The notes under the pieces were generated by a model, which was not told the DNA's origin, searched no databases, and saw only the letters and a list, made by a program, of their open reading frames with translations. From contig NZ_LTAO01000012.1 in the NCBI RefSeq assembly GCF_001590785.1, forward strand, positions 248,001 through 312,000: 64,000 bases of DNA. The letters run 5' to 3'. Both the position numbers and the translations under genes were made by a program. How positions within the stretch are numbered: the first letter of the stretch is position 1; each line of letters starts with the position of its first letter. Source of the stretch: Alkalihalobacillus trypoxylicola. Its GTDB lineage: Bacteria; Bacillota; Bacilli; Bacillales; Bacillaceae_D. Positions 54,918 through 64,000 of this stretch are shown piece by piece.

Positions 54918-56105
54918 ATGAAAAATAGCTTTATTAAAAAATGGAATGGATATGTAAGAGTAACAATAGACGCTCCATTCCCAGAGCATTTTGTCAATCG
55001 ATGCTTAGAGGAAGGAATCGAGATATGGAAACTGAAAAAGATTGCTGATAAAAGACTGTCTTTTTATATGAATTTAGAGGATATTCGTGAAATCAAGCCA
55101 ATATTAAGACAATCTGAAGCAAAAATTCGCTTTTCGTCTCGACATGGGATGCCTTTTCTTTTAAAGGCGATGATGACAAGAGCAGGATTTTCCGTAGGTC
55201 TGTTACTATGTATATCTATGCTATTGTTAGGAACGAATATGGTTTGGGGTATTGAAATTAAAGGAGCATCTCCTCATGTCGAAGTGCAATTAAAGAAGCT
55301 AGTGAATGAAATAGGTATCAAAAAAGGAAAATTTCAATTTCAATTACCAACAGAAGAACAAATTCAGACGATCGTGACCGAACAATTAGAAGGAGCTACA
55401 TGGGTTGGTGTGCGAAAAAAAGGGACGACCTATGAGTTTGAAGTGGTTGAACAAACACTACCTGAGAGAGCCGAATTGTTAAGTCCAAGAAACCTAGTAT
55501 CTAATAAAACAGCCATTATTCACGATATTTTCGTTAAGCATGGTCAAGCGCTTGTGGAGCCAAATGATTTTGTCAAAAAAGGAGAAGTACTGATAACTGG
55601 ACTAATTGGTAAGGATGATAAAAAGGAGGTAGTAGCTGCTGAAGGGGTTGTGCGTGGCGAAATTTGGTACGAGTCTACAGTAGAAATTGAACTCACTAGT
55701 ATGTTTACAAATCTTACAGGAGAAAAGAAGGAGAAAAGTTATGTGAAGTTTGGAGATTTCGCTGTACCGATTTGGGGATTCGGTCAACATCAATTTGATG
55801 AATCTCAATCCTTTGAAGAAGAACATCCTTTTAAACTTTTTAAATGGGAGTCTCCAATTTCCTATAAAAAAGAAACCATTTATGAAACCAATCCATTTGA
55901 GCGAACGTATACGGAAGAGGAAGCAATAGAAAAAGGAATGGAACGGGCAAAAGAAGATATGCTAAAACGTATACCTGTAAATGCAGAAATTATAGCGGAA
56001 AAAGTTTTGCACGAATCCATTGAGAATGGTAAAGTTAAATTACAGATTCACTATAAAGTGATTGAGGACATTATGATTGAACAACCGATTATTCAAGGAG
56101 ACTGA
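54918..56105 (+). CDS. yqfD: sporulation protein YqfD
   Basis: 395-residue membrane protein of the YqfD family. One clear hydrophobic helix lies near residues 91-110, followed by a large domain probably on the outer side. WNGYVRVTIDAPFPEHFVN near the start and WVGVRKKGTTYEFEVVEQ and NLVSNKTAIIHDIFVKHGQ are family segments. SigE-dependent in B. subtilis. ATG 54918 has AAGGAGGAG upstream. It ends 5 bp before phoH. Confidence 0.92.
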   Translation: MKNSFIKKWNGYVRVTIDAPFPEHFVNRCLEEGIEIWKLKKIADKRLSFYMNLEDIREIKPILRQSEAKIRFSSRHGMPFLLKAMMTRAGFSVGLLLCISMLLLGTNMVWGIEIKGASPHVEVQLKKLVNEIGIKKGKFQFQLPTEEQIQTIVTEQLEGATWVGVRKKGTTYEFEVVEQTLPERAELLSPRNLVSNKTAIIHDIFVKHGQALVEPNDFVKKGEVLITGLIGKDDKKEVVAAEGVVRGEIWYESTVEIELTSMFTNLTGEKKEKSYVKFGDFAVPIWGFGQHQFDESQSFEEEHPFKLFKWESPISYKKETIYETNPFERTYTEEEAIEKGMERAKEDMLKRIPVNAEIIAEKVLHESIENGKVKLQIHYKVIEDIMIEQPIIQGD

Positions 56106-56110
56106 GGCTA

Positions 56111-57076
56111 TTGCGTGAAGAGAAAGTGCTAAAATTAGATGTGAAAAACACCAATGAAATTCAAATGTTATTTGGACCTCGTGATCGATTTTTAAAACAA
56201 ATTGAAACGTTATTGTCCGTTTCGATCGTTACACGAGGAGAAGAGGTAACAATTAATGGCGATACAGAAGCTCAAGATACGGTCGAACAGACTTTACAAG
56301 CTTTAATAGAATTAATTAGAAAAGGCATCACTATCTCAGAAAGAGATGTCGTCTACACGATTCAATTAGTAGAAAAGGGTCAAGTAGACGAGCTTTTTGA
56401 TTTATATGATGAGAAAATCACAACGAATATAAAAGGCAAACCAATCATCGCTAAGACTTTGGGGCAGCGTCATTATATTAGTGCCATTAAACAAAAGGAT
56501 ATGGTTTTTGGTATTGGTCCAGCAGGAACAGGAAAAACCTATTTAGCCGTAGTGATGGCTGTAGCAGCACTAAAAGATGGACATGTAAAAAGAATTGTAT
56601 TAACAAGGCCCGCAGTAGAGGCTGGAGAAAGCCTAGGTTTTTTGCCGGGTGATTTAAAAGAGAAGGTTGACCCATATTTAAGACCGATATATGATGCGCT
56701 TCATGATGTTTTAGGGGTCGAGCATACGACCAGGTTAATGGAAAGAGGCGTCATTGAGGTTGCACCTCTTGCTTATATGCGGGGTAGGACTTTAGAAGAT
56801 GCTTTTGTCATTTTAGATGAAGCCCAAAATACAACAAGTGAACAAATTAAAATGTTTATTACAAGATTAGGCTTTGGTTCAAAAATGGTGGTTAATGGTG
56901 ATTTAACTCAAATTGATTTACCAAAAGGGAAAAAATCCGGATTGAGAACAGCCATTGAAATCCTAGAGCCAATTAAAGCTATTGGCTTTATTTACTTACA
57001 ACAGGTAGATGTAGTGAGACATTCTCTTGTTCAGAGAATTATTAGTGCTTATGAAGAAAAAGGAACGGATTCATAA
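56111..57076 (+). CDS. phoH: PhoH-family ATPase
   Basis: Cytosolic P-loop ATPase of 321 residues, linked by genomics and by the neighbouring ybeY to RNA metabolism. An N-terminal KH-like region precedes Walker A GPAGTGKT (about 136-143), the TRPAVEAGESLGFLPGDL block and Walker B FVILDEAQNT (about 233). TTG 56111 is the first codon; AAGGAG lies 11 nt away, so initiation may be weak. Confidence 0.95.
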   Translation: MREEKVLKLDVKNTNEIQMLFGPRDRFLKQIETLLSVSIVTRGEEVTINGDTEAQDTVEQTLQALIELIRKGITISERDVVYTIQLVEKGQVDELFDLYDEKITTNIKGKPIIAKTLGQRHYISAIKQKDMVFGIGPAGTGKTYLAVVMAVAALKDGHVKRIVLTRPAVEAGESLGFLPGDLKEKVDPYLRPIYDALHDVLGVEHTTRLMERGVIEVAPLAYMRGRTLEDAFVILDEAQNTTSEQIKMFITRLGFGSKMVVNGDLTQIDLPKGKKSGLRTAIEILEPIKAIGFIYLQQVDVVRHSLVQRIISAYEEKGTDS

Positions 57077-57119
57077 ATGGTATGTTAAGAGATAAAAGGG
57101 AGATGGAGGTGAAATACTT

Positions 57120-59315
57120 TTGAAAAAAAGTGGAGCTATTGATCGAATGAAATGGTGGAAAAAAATAAGAGACCATCGATATATTAAAGGAATTCTACTA
57201 TTTATTATGGGGATTTTACTTTATTTTTTAATGTTAGGGAATGTTATTCCTGAAAAGATGGAGATTCACTTATCACAATCAGTCGATCAAGATATCCGTT
57301 CTCCAATTTCTGTTGAAAATAAAACCGCTACTGAAGAAAGAAGACAAGAAGCGATAAATGCGATTGGACCTGTTTATGAAAAGAAGGATTATTCACAAAA
57401 TCAGGTTGGAAAGGTCAATGACATTTTTGAGCTTGTTCGTCAAGTAGCTGCAGAATATGAAGCTGAGCAGGAGGCTTTGGAAGAACAATTAGAAGAAGGG
57501 GAAGAGCTTCCAGAACAGCCTTCAGAAGAGGAAGTTCTAGAAGAACAATTAGCATACATACATGAAACATTATCAATTGGTACAAGCAATGAGCTGTCCG
57601 ATGAAACGATAACAACCTTGCTCAAATCATCAGATTCACAATTACAAATTGCTCAAGAAGCTACTTCAAATGCTGTTTTTGATATTATGAGAGAGCAAAT
57701 TTCAATTAGAGACTTAAATGATGCAAAAGAAGAAGTTAATGATAAAATTGTTATTTCTACCGTTAGTCATGACTTATTAGATGCAATGGTTGAAATTGCG
57801 AAGTTTGCGATTATACCTAATTATATTTATGAAGCTGAATCTACCGAGAGGCTAAGGCAAGAAGCGGCAGAAAGTATCGAGCCTGTTATGATCAGGGAAG
57901 GTCAGCTTCTTGTTAAGGAAGGGGAAATCGTCAATCACGAAACCTATGAGCAGTTAAGGCTTGTAGGACTATTAGAAGACACGAATAATGTATACCCTTA
58001 TGTAGGTTTAGCGATCCTTATTTTATTATTAATAACTGTAATTGGTTATCATATAAGCGAAACAAAGACGAGTTTATGGGTAAACAACAGTCACTTTTTA
58101 ATGTTCACACTCATATTTATTTTAACGGTTGTTATTGCGAAGGTTGTTAGTTTACTTGATGGTATTGGAATTACTGGATTAGGTTATGCCGTTCCTATTT
58201 CTGTAGGAGCTATGCTATTAGCTCTTTTATTAGATAAACGGATTGCCGTATTTATGAGTTTTATTTTTGCTATTATCGGAAGTGTTTTTTATAATTTAGA
58301 TTCAGCAGGCCCTTTTAATTTCAATTATGGATTTTATTTGTTTTTTAGCTCCGTTTCGGCGGCCTACTTTTTAGGAGAGTCTAATCGCGTTTCCAGAATT
58401 TTAAGAGCTGGCTTATATGTATCAGGGATTAACATATTAGCTGTGTTAGCTCACCTTTTCATGAAGGCCGTTCCGACGAGTTGGATTGAGCTTGGTTCAC
58501 ATGTAGGGTTTGCTTTCTTATCTGGATTTACGGCAGCGGTCTTGACCCTAGGACTGTTACCTTTCCTAGAGGCAGGCTTTGGAATTTTATCGACAACGAA
58601 ATTGATCGAGCTATCAAACCCTAACCATCCACTATTAAGAAAAATTTTAACTGAAGCACCAGGAACTTATCATCATAGCGTAGTGGTCGGTAACCTAGCA
58701 GAATCTGCAAGTGAGACCATTGGAGAAAACGGATTATTAGCAAGAGTGGCTGCTTATTATCATGACTTAGGTAAGACAAAGCGACCGCACTTCTTTATTG
58801 AAAATCAGATGAGGATGGACAATCCCCATGATAAAATTTCTCCTCAACTTAGTACAACGATTATCACAGCACATCCATACGATGGAGCTGATTTATTACG
58901 ACAATATAAAATGCCTAAGGAAATCATTGATATTGCTGAGCAGCATCATGGAACAAGCTTACTTAAATTTTTCTATCACAAGGCCAACCAAGAAAGTGAA
59001 ACAGCCTTACCGGAGTCACAATTTCGTTATCCGGGTCCTAAATCGAAAACAAAGGTTGCCGCTATTGTACAAATTGCCGACAGTGTTGAAGCTGCCGTTC
59101 GTTCTATTCAAAAGCCAACACCAGATAAAATAGAAAATCTAGTGAGAAAGATTATTAAGGATAAGCTAGAAGATGGTCAATTTGATGAATCGGACTTAAC
59201 ACTTAAAGAGCTAGATCAGGTCGCTATCTCTATTTGTGAGACATTAAAAGGTACATTCCATCAACGAATTGAATATCCAGAGGATGACAAGAAAAAAGGA
59301 GAGAAAAAAGCATGA
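57120..59315 (+). CDS. pgpH: cyclic-di-AMP phosphodiesterase PgpH (7TM-HD)
   Basis: Membrane HD phosphodiesterase that degrades c-di-AMP to pApA. Length 731. One helix at 21-41 precedes an extracellular domain of about 250 residues with a Glu-rich insert near 115-145. Seven membrane helices lie at about 297-480 and the cytosolic HD domain at 510-690. Metal residues are in [22 protein letters not shown] (about 545) and AHPYDGADL. It starts with TTG 57120 behind TGGAGGTG. Overlaps ybeY by 4 nt. Confidence 0.95.
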   Translation: MKKSGAIDRMKWWKKIRDHRYIKGILLFIMGILLYFLMLGNVIPEKMEIHLSQSVDQDIRSPISVENKTATEERRQEAINAIGPVYEKKDYSQNQVGKVNDIFELVRQVAAEYEAEQEALEEQLEEGEELPEQPSEEEVLEEQLAYIHETLSIGTSNELSDETITTLLKSSDSQLQIAQEATSNAVFDIMREQISIRDLNDAKEEVNDKIVISTVSHDLLDAMVEIAKFAIIPNYIYEAESTERLRQEAAESIEPVMIREGQLLVKEGEIVNHETYEQLRLVGLLEDTNNVYPYVGLAILILLLITVIGYHISETKTSLWVNNSHFLMFTLIFILTVVIAKVVSLLDGIGITGLGYAVPISVGAMLLALLLDKRIAVFMSFIFAIIGSVFYNLDSAGPFNFNYGFYLFFSSVSAAYFLGESNRVSRILRAGLYVSGINILAVLAHLFMKAVPTSWIELGSHVGFAFLSGFTAAVLTLGLLPFLEAGFGILSTTKLIELSNPNHPLLRKILTEAPGTYHHSVVVGNLAESASETIGENGLLARVAAYYHDLGKTKRPHFFIENQMRMDNPHDKISPQLSTTIITAHPYDGADLLRQYKMPKEIIDIAEQHHGTSLLKFFYHKANQESETALPESQFRYPGPKSKTKVAAIVQIADSVEAAVRSIQKPTPDKIENLVRKIIKDKLEDGQFDESDLTLKELDQVAISICETLKGTFHQRIEYPEDDKKKGEKKA

Positions 59316-59782
59316 ATATGACGATAGACATCGTTGATGAAACATCAAGCTTAACCTCAGAACATCAAAAGCTTATCGTTTCGTTGCTAGAGGATGCAGC
59401 AAAAGCAGAGGGTTTAACAGGTGAATTAGAACTCTCTCTGACTTTTGTTACAGATGAAGAAATTAAAGAAATTAATCATCAATATCGAGATAAAAATCAA
59501 GTGACAGATGTTATTTCATTTGCTTTAAACGAACAAGGTGAAGGTGAGCAAGCTATTATGACCGAAGGCTTACCGAATGTATTAGGAGATATTATTATTG
59601 CGGTTCCAAGGCTAGAGGAACAAGCAAAGGAATACGGACATTCATTTGAAAGAGAATTGGGTTTTCTCGTTGTACATGGCTTTCTTCATTTACTAGGTTA
59701 TGACCATGAAACTGAAGAAGAGGAAAAAAGAATGTTTTCTAAACAAGAAAGCATTTTAGAAAATTATGGGCTTACAAGATAG
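59312..59782 (+). CDS. ybeY: endoribonuclease YbeY
   Basis: Zinc-dependent RNase in 16S rRNA maturation and ribosome quality control. Length 156. The metal site is [11 protein letters not shown], preceded by [10 protein letters not shown] and the [11 protein letters not shown] strand. The first ATG at 59312 overlaps the pgpH stop; another ATG two codons later is possible. GGAGAGAAAAAAGC lies upstream. It overlaps dgkA by 17 nt. Confidence 0.95.
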   Translation: MNMTIDIVDETSSLTSEHQKLIVSLLEDAAKAEGLTGELELSLTFVTDEEIKEINHQYRDKNQVTDVISFALNEQGEGEQAIMTEGLPNVLGDIIIAVPRLEEQAKEYGHSFERELGFLVVHGFLHLLGYDHETEEEEKRMFSKQESILENYGLTR

Positions 59783-60173
59783 ACAAAAAAGAGGATTTAG
59801 ACGTTTTATTCGTTCCTTTGCATATGCAATCGAGGGCTTAAAGCACGTAATCAAAAAAGAACAAAATATGTTTGTTCATATAGGGTTTGCGATCATAACA
59901 ATCTTATTTGCGTGGATGTTAGACTTCCCCATTTTGCACTGGATGATATTATTACTCGTCATTGGCGGAATGCTTTCCTTAGAGATTATGAATACAGCCA
60001 TTGAAAGAACGGTCGATTTGATTACAGAAGAGTATCATCCTTTAGCTAAAAGAGCAAAAGATATTGCAGCATCTGCTGTTTTTGTCTTCGGTATCTTTGC
60101 TGCTATCATTGGGATTTTACTGTTTCTACCACCGTTAATTGAATGGTTTCAAATCGTATTCGGTGGAGTCTAG
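59766..60173 (+). CDS. dgkA: undecaprenol kinase (diacylglycerol kinase family)
   Basis: Small integral-membrane kinase; Gram-positive DgkA phosphorylates undecaprenol for cell-wall carrier recycling. Length 135. An N-terminal amphipathic part [11 protein letters not shown], three membrane helices and the signature [17 protein letters not shown] with catalytic Glu are clear. ATG 59766 lies within the ybeY end without a strong ribosome site, so it is probably translationally coupled. Confidence 0.94.
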   Translation: MGLQDRQKRGFRRFIRSFAYAIEGLKHVIKKEQNMFVHIGFAIITILFAWMLDFPILHWMILLLVIGGMLSLEIMNTAIERTVDLITEEYHPLAKRAKDIAASAVFVFGIFAAIIGILLFLPPLIEWFQIVFGGV

Positions 60174-60181
60174 AATAGTGA

Positions 60182-61496
<1,315 letters not shown>

Positions 61497-61542
61497 GTCA
61501 GCCCAAAACTCCAAAAAATGGGCTTGTCAAATGACTGATTTT

Positions 61543-61576
61543 AACAATGGCTATGCGAATAGCCATTGTTTTTTGA
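61543..61576 (+). terminator. terminator after era
   Basis: Perfect 12-bp stem AACAATGGCTAT with its complement (61543-61554, 61559-61570), four-base loop and a T run. A weaker AGCCCA/TGGGCT hairpin lies just upstream at 61500-61524. Confidence 0.85.
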
Positions 61577-61772
61577 TCGCAAATATCAGTATAATAATAA
61601 GACGATGATTATTTTAGAGTGATCAAAATAATCCATTTAAATTCATGAAAAATAACCAATGTCAAGCAAAAAAAATTAGAAATAATTCCATAACATGAAT
61701 TGGGCAAACAAGGTCATGATATTGAATAGGACGTGTTAAATTGAAATCTTCAGAGAAAGGTGGAATCTGATA

Positions 61773-61922
61773 ATGCTCGATTTTTCTTGGAAGGTCTTTT
61801 CAATGACAGGAAATGTTGACATGTATTTGTTAATGAAAGAGTTAGAGAGAGAGTCAGATGAGCAATTCGAACAAGAATCAACTTCAATAGGTGAAGATTT
61901 AAGCGGACCAGCCAGTCATTAA
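61773..61922 (+). CDS. yqzL: YqzL-family small protein
   Basis: 49-residue acidic protein of unknown function that normally sits between era and recO in Bacillus. The N-terminus MLDFSWKVFSMTGNVDMYLL followed by MKELERES matches the YqzL family closely. ATG 61773 is preceded by AAAGGTGG at 9 nt. The TAA is 40 bp before recO. Confidence 0.9.
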   Translation: MLDFSWKVFSMTGNVDMYLLMKELERESDEQFEQESTSIGEDLSGPASH

Positions 61923-61962
61923 AATGTTTGCACCACTATGTTAAGATCGCGTGGTGAAATAA

Positions 61963-62712
61963 TTGCTACACAAAGTTGAAGGTATTGTGATTAGAACTTC
62001 TGTTTATGGGGAATCAAATAAAATTGTTACTTTATTTACTCGGGAATTAGGAAAGATAGGTGTTATGGCTAGAGGGGCAAAAAAACCTAAAAGTCGATTA
62101 TCTTCCGTTTCTCAATTATTCATGTATGGTCATTTTTTAGTTCAAAAAAATCAAGGTTTAGGTACGTTAAATCAAGGCGAAATCATTGATTCTTTTAGAG
62201 AAGTGAGAAATGATTTATATTTGGCAGCCTATGCAAGCTATATCGTTGAATTATTAGACCGTTTGACGGATGAATCTGAGAAGAATCCTTATTTATTTGA
62301 GCTTTTGTATCAAGTTTTACATTATTTAGATGAAGGAATTGACCCGGATGTATTAATGAGAATATTTGAAATGAAGATGTTAGCGGTAGCAGGTATAAAG
62401 CCAGAATTAGATCAGTGTGTAAGTTGCCAAAAGCAACACCTACCCGCTGCATTTTCAATAAAGGAAGCAGGTTTTCTGTGTTCAAACTGTTTGTATAAGG
62501 ATTCGTATGCCTATAAAATGACAGAACAATCAGCAAAGCTACTAAGACTTTTCTTTTATATGGATTTAAATCGACTTGGAAAAATTTCCTTAAAGGAAGA
62601 TACAAAAAAGGCTTTAAAAACCATTATACAAGCTTATTATGAAGAATATTCCGGTGTAACACTCAAATCGAGAAAATTTTTAGAACAACTAGAACGAATG
62701 AAAAATATTTAA
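61963..62712 (+). CDS. recO: DNA repair protein RecO
   Basis: Mediator that helps load RecA on SSB-coated single-stranded DNA with RecR. Length 249. The N-terminal OB fold has VEGIVIRTSVYGESNKIVTLFT and GKIGVMARGAKKPKS. A zinc finger uses CVSC and CSNC. TTG 61963 matches the expected N-terminus; its ribosome site is weak (GTGGTGA). In B. subtilis glyQ follows; here a repeat element and a catalase gene do. Confidence 0.95.
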   Translation: MLHKVEGIVIRTSVYGESNKIVTLFTRELGKIGVMARGAKKPKSRLSSVSQLFMYGHFLVQKNQGLGTLNQGEIIDSFREVRNDLYLAAYASYIVELLDRLTDESEKNPYLFELLYQVLHYLDEGIDPDVLMRIFEMKMLAVAGIKPELDQCVSCQKQHLPAAFSIKEAGFLCSNCLYKDSYAYKMTEQSAKLLRLFFYMDLNRLGKISLKEDTKKALKTIIQAYYEEYSGVTLKSRKFLEQLERMKNI

Positions 62713-62730
62713 ACTTTCTCTCCAAAAAGA

Positions 62731-63053
62731 GAGGTCGGGACAAAACTCACGAATAAATGATTCCATCCTTCTAGATCCTCGACTGTCCGCTTCCCCAAGA
62801 CACTTCGCGTCCGGTGGGGTGACGCCGAACTAACTTTTTTTAAAAGTGGATTTCGGCATGGCCACTACTTCCCTCTGGAGTCTCCGGGTCTTGTGTCCGC
62901 TATCTTACGAATTTCATAGGGAATGTATCCTTAAAAGAACCCTCCTTTTTTGAAAAAAGAAGGGTTCCTAATTCGTTATTGATGTTTGTCGTCATTACAC
63001 ATTATCCCTATATTCTCTAAGGTGATGTTTTAAATGAGGTTTTGTCCCAGCCC
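62731..63053. repeat. inverted-repeat-bounded non-coding element (second type)
   Basis: The ends GGGACAAAACTCA (62737-62749) and TGAGGTTTTGTCCC (63035-63048) are inverted repeats with a single one-base gap. The inside is richer in GC than its surroundings and has nested stems: CCCC/GGGG near 62795, CGCCGAACT with a TTTCGGC block, and GAACCCT/AGGGTTC near 62936-62972. Motifs such as CTACTTCCCTCTGGAGTCTCCGG recall palindromic intergenic repeats of Bacillaceae. No coding sequence. Fills the gap between recO and the catalase gene. Confidence 0.65.
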
Positions 63054-63075
63054 CTTCTTTAATGTTTTACCGATT

Positions 63076-63966
63076 TTATAAATTGGCCTTGAGTCGTTTT
63101 AAAATCTTCTGATAATCTTCTGGATTTAGTCCGGGAGAGAACATTTCTGGTTTTTCTTCAAAGTCAGGAATAGGAGCTCCCTCAGGAAGACCATCAATGA
63201 CTTTTAAAGGCTCTCCAGTTTCAGGATTTTCTCCTTTCCAAATTTGATTAATGTCCCTATATTCTGGTTCGCCCCAAGTATATAGGACATTATATAACCC
63301 TTGTTCCATATATTTCTTAGCATGATCAAAGGCGTTATTGTCAGGTCTTGGAACAGGTAGCATTTTGCCAATTTCTACACCAGTTGCGACTTGAATGGCT
63401 TTAGCATAAGCAATAATATGGGTGCCACCTCTAACTAATAGATAGCCACATAATTCACGGGCGGTAGGATTAGTTGTCATTTCATATACTCTCATTTTGT
63501 GTAAACGAGCGCCGATTTCTAGCATATAATTATGCAGTAAATCCTCTACTAACGCTCCACTGGAATGGACAAACATACCATTCCAAGGTCTACCCATACC
63601 ATCCATTGGAAAAGAGGTTTGAGCCGTTGTAGTAAAATGGTGAGACATGCGTTTATCCTTAGCAATCTGTAATGGTGCTGTATCAGGGTCACCAGGATGT
63701 GTATTTCCATATGACATGAGATTAACCGTATTAGCTACTAATTCTACATGACCAAATTCTTCTGCTGTTATACTTGCAATTAAATCATAAAAGGGCTTAT
63801 ATTTCTTTTTACCACGAAAATTAAAAGACTGAAACATATAATTGTTTAATGTAGACATTTCACCAAATTCTCCACCGAGAAGCTCCTGAACAACCGAAGC
63901 TCCATTAATATCACCATGCTCGGGAACGGGCAAAGAGATGGCTAGCCTATTCACTCTTTTCATCAT
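63076..63966 (-). CDS. manganese catalase
   Basis: Non-heme dimanganese catalase that disproportionates hydrogen peroxide. Length 296. The four-helix bundle carries metal ligands in GGEFGEMSTLNNYMFQSF, ITAEEFGHVELV, LVEDLLHNYMLEIGAR and GGTHIIAYAKA. The C-terminal part has NPETGEPLKVIDGLPEGAP, typical of spore-associated or general Bacillus Mn-catalases. Two ATGs stand at the start (63966, 63963) with GGAGGC further upstream. Convergent with recO across the repeat. It could be a spore-coat catalase; context does not decide. Confidence 0.93.
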   Translation of the reverse strand: MMKRVNRLAISLPVPEHGDINGASVVQELLGGEFGEMSTLNNYMFQSFNFRGKKKYKPFYDLIASITAEEFGHVELVANTVNLMSYGNTHPGDPDTAPLQIAKDKRMSHHFTTTAQTSFPMDGMGRPWNGMFVHSSGALVEDLLHNYMLEIGARLHKMRVYEMTTNPTARELCGYLLVRGGTHIIAYAKAIQVATGVEIGKMLPVPRPDNNAFDHAKKYMEQGLYNVLYTWGEPEYRDINQIWKGENPETGEPLKVIDGLPEGAPIPDFEEKPEMFSPGLNPEDYQKILKRLKANL

Positions 63967-64000
63967 GACTATATCAAGCCTCCTTTCAACCTTTAGCGAT

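Noticed and set aside
62195-62605. Minus-strand frame of 136 codons inside recO
   Set aside because: RecO is unmistakable on the plus strand; the opposite frame has no start signal or recognisable motif.

Overview
The window is low-GC DNA from a Bacillaceae member (Bacillus-like, probably alkaliphilic or halotolerant). It is endospore-forming: gpr, spoIIP, yqxA, yqfC, yqfD and sda are all present. The right-hand 47 kb follows the yqeG-to-recO backbone familiar from Bacillus subtilis almost gene for gene. TTG and GTG starts are frequent. A complete seven-gene Mrp Na+/H+ antiporter operon fits a salt- or alkali-tolerant lifestyle. No prophage, plasmid, CRISPR array, rRNA or tRNA was seen.

Layout. 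1-2.2 kb: 5' end of a Y-family polymerase gene (uvrX) under a LexA operator, a secreted-type amidase with three peptidoglycan-binding repeats, and a YtxJ-like bacilliredoxin. 2.2-7.7 kb: one 266-bp repeat element, then a minus-strand thiamine-pyrimidine salvage operon (ylmB-tenA-thiZ-thiX-thiY) behind a TPP riboswitch with a visible terminator/antiterminator switch. 7.8-9.9 kb: an HU protein with a possible leader attenuator, and divergent pssA and psd. 9.9-15.8 kb: mrpABCDEFG on the minus strand. 16.1-17.1 kb: an unknown small membrane protein, the sporulation checkpoint gene sda with an unusual hairpin leader, and a DnaA-box cluster.

17.1-23 kb: yqeG-yqeH-aroE-yhbY-nadD-yqeK-rsfS-cvfB-yqeM, a tightly overlapped operon of ribosome assembly, shikimate and NAD genes. 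23-29.5 kb: the competence locus comER / comEA-comEB-comEC, with a broken repeat element at the comEA promoter and a metY-type sulfhydrylase gene inserted between comEA and comEB. 29.5-30.5 kb: non-coding DNA with a threefold tandem array (190-bp period) of the same repeat core. 30.5-38.5 kb: holA, rpsT, gpr, spoIIP, yqxA, lepA and hemW. 38.5-46.6 kb: the class I heat-shock operon hrcA-grpE-dnaK-dnaJ-prmA-rsmE-mtaB behind a perfect CIRCE operator. 46.7-50.5 kb: accessory genes (alpha/beta hydrolase, deoC, an EmrE-like transporter, and yqeW on the opposite strand). 50.6-62.7 kb: rpsU-yqeY, the NfeD/flotillin pair, yqfC-yqfD, phoH-pgpH-ybeY-dgkA-cdd-era-yqzL-recO. 62.7-64 kb: a second type of inverted-repeat element and a manganese catalase.

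Nothing here is a clearly new multigene system. The strongest leads are non-coding: the repeat element and its tandem array, the hairpin-bridged Shine-Dalgarno of sda, a candidate attenuator before hup, a promoter-to-terminator unit between lepA and hemW, and the inserted metY in the comE operon. All calls come from reading the sequence and from family knowledge. No searches or folding programs were run.
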